DNA of 7,154 nucleotides from Nitrospinales bacterium (GTDB lineage: Bacteria > Nitrospinota_A > UBA7883 > JACRGQ01). The translations under genes and the position numbers were made by a program. Location of the stretch: positions 1 to 7,154 of the forward strand of contig JAHFEI010000100.1 of NCBI GenBank assembly GCA_023248615.1, written 5' to 3'. Below are positions 5,230-7,154 of the stretch, in pieces; position 1 is the first letter of the stretch, and each line of letters opens with the position of its first letter. Under the pieces are notes generated by a model that worked only from the letters and a program-made list of their open reading frames with translations, did no database searches and was not told where the DNA came from.

Positions 5230-6267
5230 TCAGGTTATGGGGAATTCCAGCGTCACGGTTGTGCCTTCGTTATGTTTGGATTGGATATTGACCGTGCCGT
5301 TATGGCTTATCATTATGCTTCTTACAATCGAGAGGCCGAGGCCAGTGCCTGATTTTTTGGTGGTAAAAAACGGGTCGAAAACGAACTGCACATTTTCCTC
5401 TATTATCCACTCGCCGTGGTCCGCCACATCCACCCTTGCCCGGCTGGGGGATTGCGTAAGCGAGGTGGTTATTTCCACTGTGCCGCCATGTTTGGAGGCC
5501 TGCAAGGCGTTTAGCAATATGTTCAGGAGCACTTGCTGAACCTTCACCTTGTCGAACGATACCGGCGGCATGGTCTCCGCAAATTTCAGCACGACCGACA
5601 ACTTAGCCTCATCGCACTGCAACCTTGCCATTGCCACGGTATCCTCTATGGTCTTGTGCAAATCCTGCCGCGTCATGTTCATCGGCATCGGCTTTGCGTA
5701 GTATATGAATTCGGTGACAATCTTCTCCAGGTTCGCCACCCCTTCTTTTGCGATATCGAAATGCTCCTGCTCTTGGTGCGGCAGTGACAGCCTTTTCCCC
5801 AGTATATCCAGGTTCATCTTTATGGATGAAAGCGGATTGCGTATCTCGTGCGCTATGCCCGTGGCAAGCCGCCCAAGCGAGGCCAGCCGTTCCTCGTGCT
5901 TTAGTTTTGTCATCAGGCTGTAGATTTCGGTGTCGTCGTGCAACACCCCCATCACGCCGATGATATTGTTATTGTCGTCGTACAGCGGGGAGGAACTTAC
6001 GACAACCCTGTGCGGGTTGCCGCCTTTGTCCTCTATCACCATCTCCAGTTTCCTTTGGGTTCCCATGTCCAAAGGGCCGCCGGTACGGTCTTTTCCCATA
6101 TGCCTTACGTTCAGTATCTCCAGCATGGGCCGCCCGATAAGCCCATCCATTTCGTATCCGAATTTCGTTATCTTGTTGTTGATGTATGTGATGCGCCCCT
6201 CTACATCGGTCGTCCATATAAGGTCGCTACAGTTGTCCAGCAGGCGCTTATAGAACCCTACGTCCAT
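5230..6267 (-). CDS. NtrB-type PAS sensor histidine kinase with degenerate G1 box
   Basis: This 345-residue protein has no membrane segment or signal peptide, so it is a cytoplasmic sensor kinase. It has a PAS domain (about 5-112; DLIWTTDVEGRITYIN, GYEMDGLIGRP, GVLHDDTE), a HisKA dimerisation domain (about 120-190) with the H-box GIAHEIRNPLSSIK and phosphoacceptor His140, and an HATPase domain (about 235-345). The N-box is LLNILLNALQAS (Asn249/253), the F-box FDPFFTTK (297-304) and the G2-box GTGLGLSI (307-314). The G1-box, normally D-x-G-x-G, reads Asp283-His-Gly-Glu-Trp287, so the second glycine is a tryptophan; ATP-lid behaviour may be altered. The ATG at 6267 is 13 bases after the regulator's stop, and no strong Shine-Dalgarno sequence is seen, suggesting coupled translation. 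Its signal is unknown. It is expected to phosphorylate the adjacent NtrC-type regulator. Confidence 0.92.
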   Translation of the reverse strand: MDVGFYKRLLDNCSDLIWTTDVEGRITYINNKITKFGYEMDGLIGRPMLEILNVRHMGKDRTGGPLDMGTQRKLEMVIEDKGGNPHRVVVSSSPLYDDNNNIIGVMGVLHDDTEIYSLMTKLKHEERLASLGRLATGIAHEIRNPLSSIKMNLDILGKRLSLPHQEQEHFDIAKEGVANLEKIVTEFIYYAKPMPMNMTRQDLHKTIEDTVAMARLQCDEAKLSVVLKFAETMPPVSFDKVKVQQVLLNILLNALQASKHGGTVEITTSLTQSPSRARVDVADHGEWIIEENVQFVFDPFFTTKKSGTGLGLSIVRSIMISHNGTVNIQSKHNEGTTVTLEFPIT

Positions 6268-6280
6268 TTGTGGCCGGCAA

Positions 6281-7154
6281 CTATTGCCAGTTGTCCTTTA
6301 GGTGCTGGTGCGAGGGGTTTATCCCGTACTTTTTTATTTTCCTGTCGAGCCGGGGACGGGTGGTGCCAAGTATCCTGCACGTTTCCCCTTTGTGCCATTT
6401 TGTGTAATCCAGCGTTTTGGTTATCTGTTCCTTCTCCACTTCGCTTAGCGACATGGGCAGGAACTCCTCCTTGCCCGTAGCAGGCAAATGCACGCCGGAA
6501 GCGGTGGCCGGAAGCGACGGTTCGGCGCTATCCCTCTCGCTGAAGGCGGACATGAAATGCTTTAGGAAAAGCCTGTCGCCGTGCGACATTATTACTGCAT
6601 GCGTAACCACGTTTTCCAGTTGCCGCACGTTTCCCTTCCACTGCTGGGCCACAAGCCAATCCAACGCCTCGTGGGAAACAAATTTGATGTCGCGCCCCGT
6701 TTCTATCGCCTTTTGGGCTATAAAATAGGTGGAAAGGTGCTGGATATCCTCCGCCCTATCCCGTAGCGGGGGGATATGTATGTTTATCACCCTTATGCGG
6801 TAGTACAGGTCTTCCCTAAACCGCCCTTCCCGCACCATCTCTTCCAGGTTTTTGTTCGTGGCGGAAAGGACGCGGCAATTGGCCTTTATCTTTTGCGTCC
6901 CGCCCACCATCTCGAACTCGCGCTCTTGCAACACGCGCAAAAGCTTGGCCTGGATATCGAAGCTCAACTCGGCAATCTCATCCAGGAATATCGTCCCATC
7001 CCCGGCAAGGGCAAACCTGCCGTTCTTGGTAGTTATGGCGCCGGTAAACGCCCCCTTAACATGCCCAAACAGCTCCGATTCCAAAAGGGTGTCGACTATT
7101 GTTGAACAGTTTACGGAAATAAAAGGTGATGATGCATTCTGGCTGGACATATGG
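6281..7154 (-). CDS. NtrC-family sigma-54-dependent response regulator (5' end outside window)
   Basis: The visible 290 or so codons hold most of the AAA+ sigma-54 interaction domain and the DNA-binding end. Counting from the Met at 7150, landmarks are PFISVNC, ESELFGHVKGAFTGA (GAFTGA at 33-38, the sigma-54 contact loop), Walker B GTIFLDEI (Asp57, Glu58), the arginine-finger region GRFREDLYYRI, PPLRDRAEDI and sensor II GNVRQLENV. A Fis-type helix-turn-helix lies near the C-terminus (QITKTLDYTKWHKGETCRIL, then GTTRPRLDRKIKKYG). The frame stays open through the window edge (a His codon precedes the Met), so this Met is internal; the Walker A motif and any receiver domain lie beyond 7154. The kinase gene follows 13 bases downstream, which argues for a receiver-bearing NtrC-type regulator. 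Targets should be sigma-54 promoters; I saw no clear -24/-12 site in this window. Confidence 0.93.
   Translation of the reverse strand, partial: HMSSQNASSPFISVNCSTIVDTLLESELFGHVKGAFTGAITTKNGRFALAGDGTIFLDEIAELSFDIQAKLLRVLQEREFEMVGGTQKIKANCRVLSATNKNLEEMVREGRFREDLYYRIRVINIHIPPLRDRAEDIQHLSTYFIAQKAIETGRDIKFVSHEALDWLVAQQWKGNVRQLENVVTHAVIMSHGDRLFLKHFMSAFSERDSAEPSLPATASGVHLPATGKEEFLPMSLSEVEKEQITKTLDYTKWHKGETCRILGTTRPRLDRKIKKYGINPSHQHLKDNWQ

Noticed and set aside
5938..6480. Plus-strand frame of 180 codons opposite the kinase and regulator
   Set aside because: It is antisense to two strongly conserved signalling genes and shows no domain features of its own.
7148..7150. ATG at 7150 as the true start of the sigma-54 regulator
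   Set aside because: The frame continues upstream to the window edge, and this Met lies inside the conserved AAA+ domain, after the position of Walker A.

Overview
The window looks like a chromosomal segment of a Gram-negative bacterium with periplasmic c-type cytochrome and thiol-redox chemistry. Evidence: a sigma-54 (NtrC-type) regulator, a lipobox-bearing thioredoxin, a CcdA/DsbD-like thiol transporter, a CcmH/NrfF-like protein and a haem-c-like protein. GC content is moderate by eye and similar throughout. The lineage cannot be fixed from this sequence; a Desulfobacterota-, Nitrospirota- or Nitrospinota-like anaerobe is a guess from gene content only.

Plus strand, 3-4857: seven co-directional genes. 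A membrane-anchored thioredoxin-fold protein (3-584) is followed after a 96-base gap by six genes packed as one transcriptional unit with 4-base ATGA overlaps or junctions of 0-1 base. These are a CcdA/DsbD-like membrane protein with a His-rich tail (681-1472), an unrecognised exported protein with a C-terminal membrane anchor (1474-2271), a divergent CcmH/NrfF-like protein with five clustered cysteines (2268-2705), an exported SUMF1/FGE-fold protein without the catalytic cysteines (2702-3472), a membrane-anchored protein with a CX3CH haem-like motif and an unknown C-terminal domain (3473-4354), and a TlpA/ResA-type lipoprotein with a normal CVPC site (4351-4857). The likely flow is: the CcdA-like protein carries reducing equivalents across the membrane, the thioredoxin-fold proteins pass them on, and the CcmH-like protein presents apocytochrome or another cysteine-rich client. 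The haem-like protein in the same operon is the obvious candidate client. Four of the seven proteins depart from their family at key residues (CPCS instead of CxxC, CPCEC instead of the usual CxxC of CcmH, CX3CH instead of CXXCH, and Ser/Leu instead of the FGE cysteines). This makes the operon the most interesting part of the window.

Convergence zone, 4858-5229: no intact gene. It holds an ATTCCCGC-GAAA-GCGGGAAT palindrome of a type dispersed in many bacterial genomes, a short GCCACC tandem repeat, a plausible plus-strand terminator, and on the minus strand the decayed C-terminal end of a HigA-like XRE antitoxin gene.

Minus strand, 5230-7154: a two-component pair, read from right to left. 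A sigma-54 activator/response regulator (running off the right edge, so its receiver domain is not visible) is followed 13 bases later by a soluble PAS histidine kinase of NtrB type whose G1 ATP-binding box is abnormal. The pair converges on the redox operon; nothing in the sequence shows that it regulates it.
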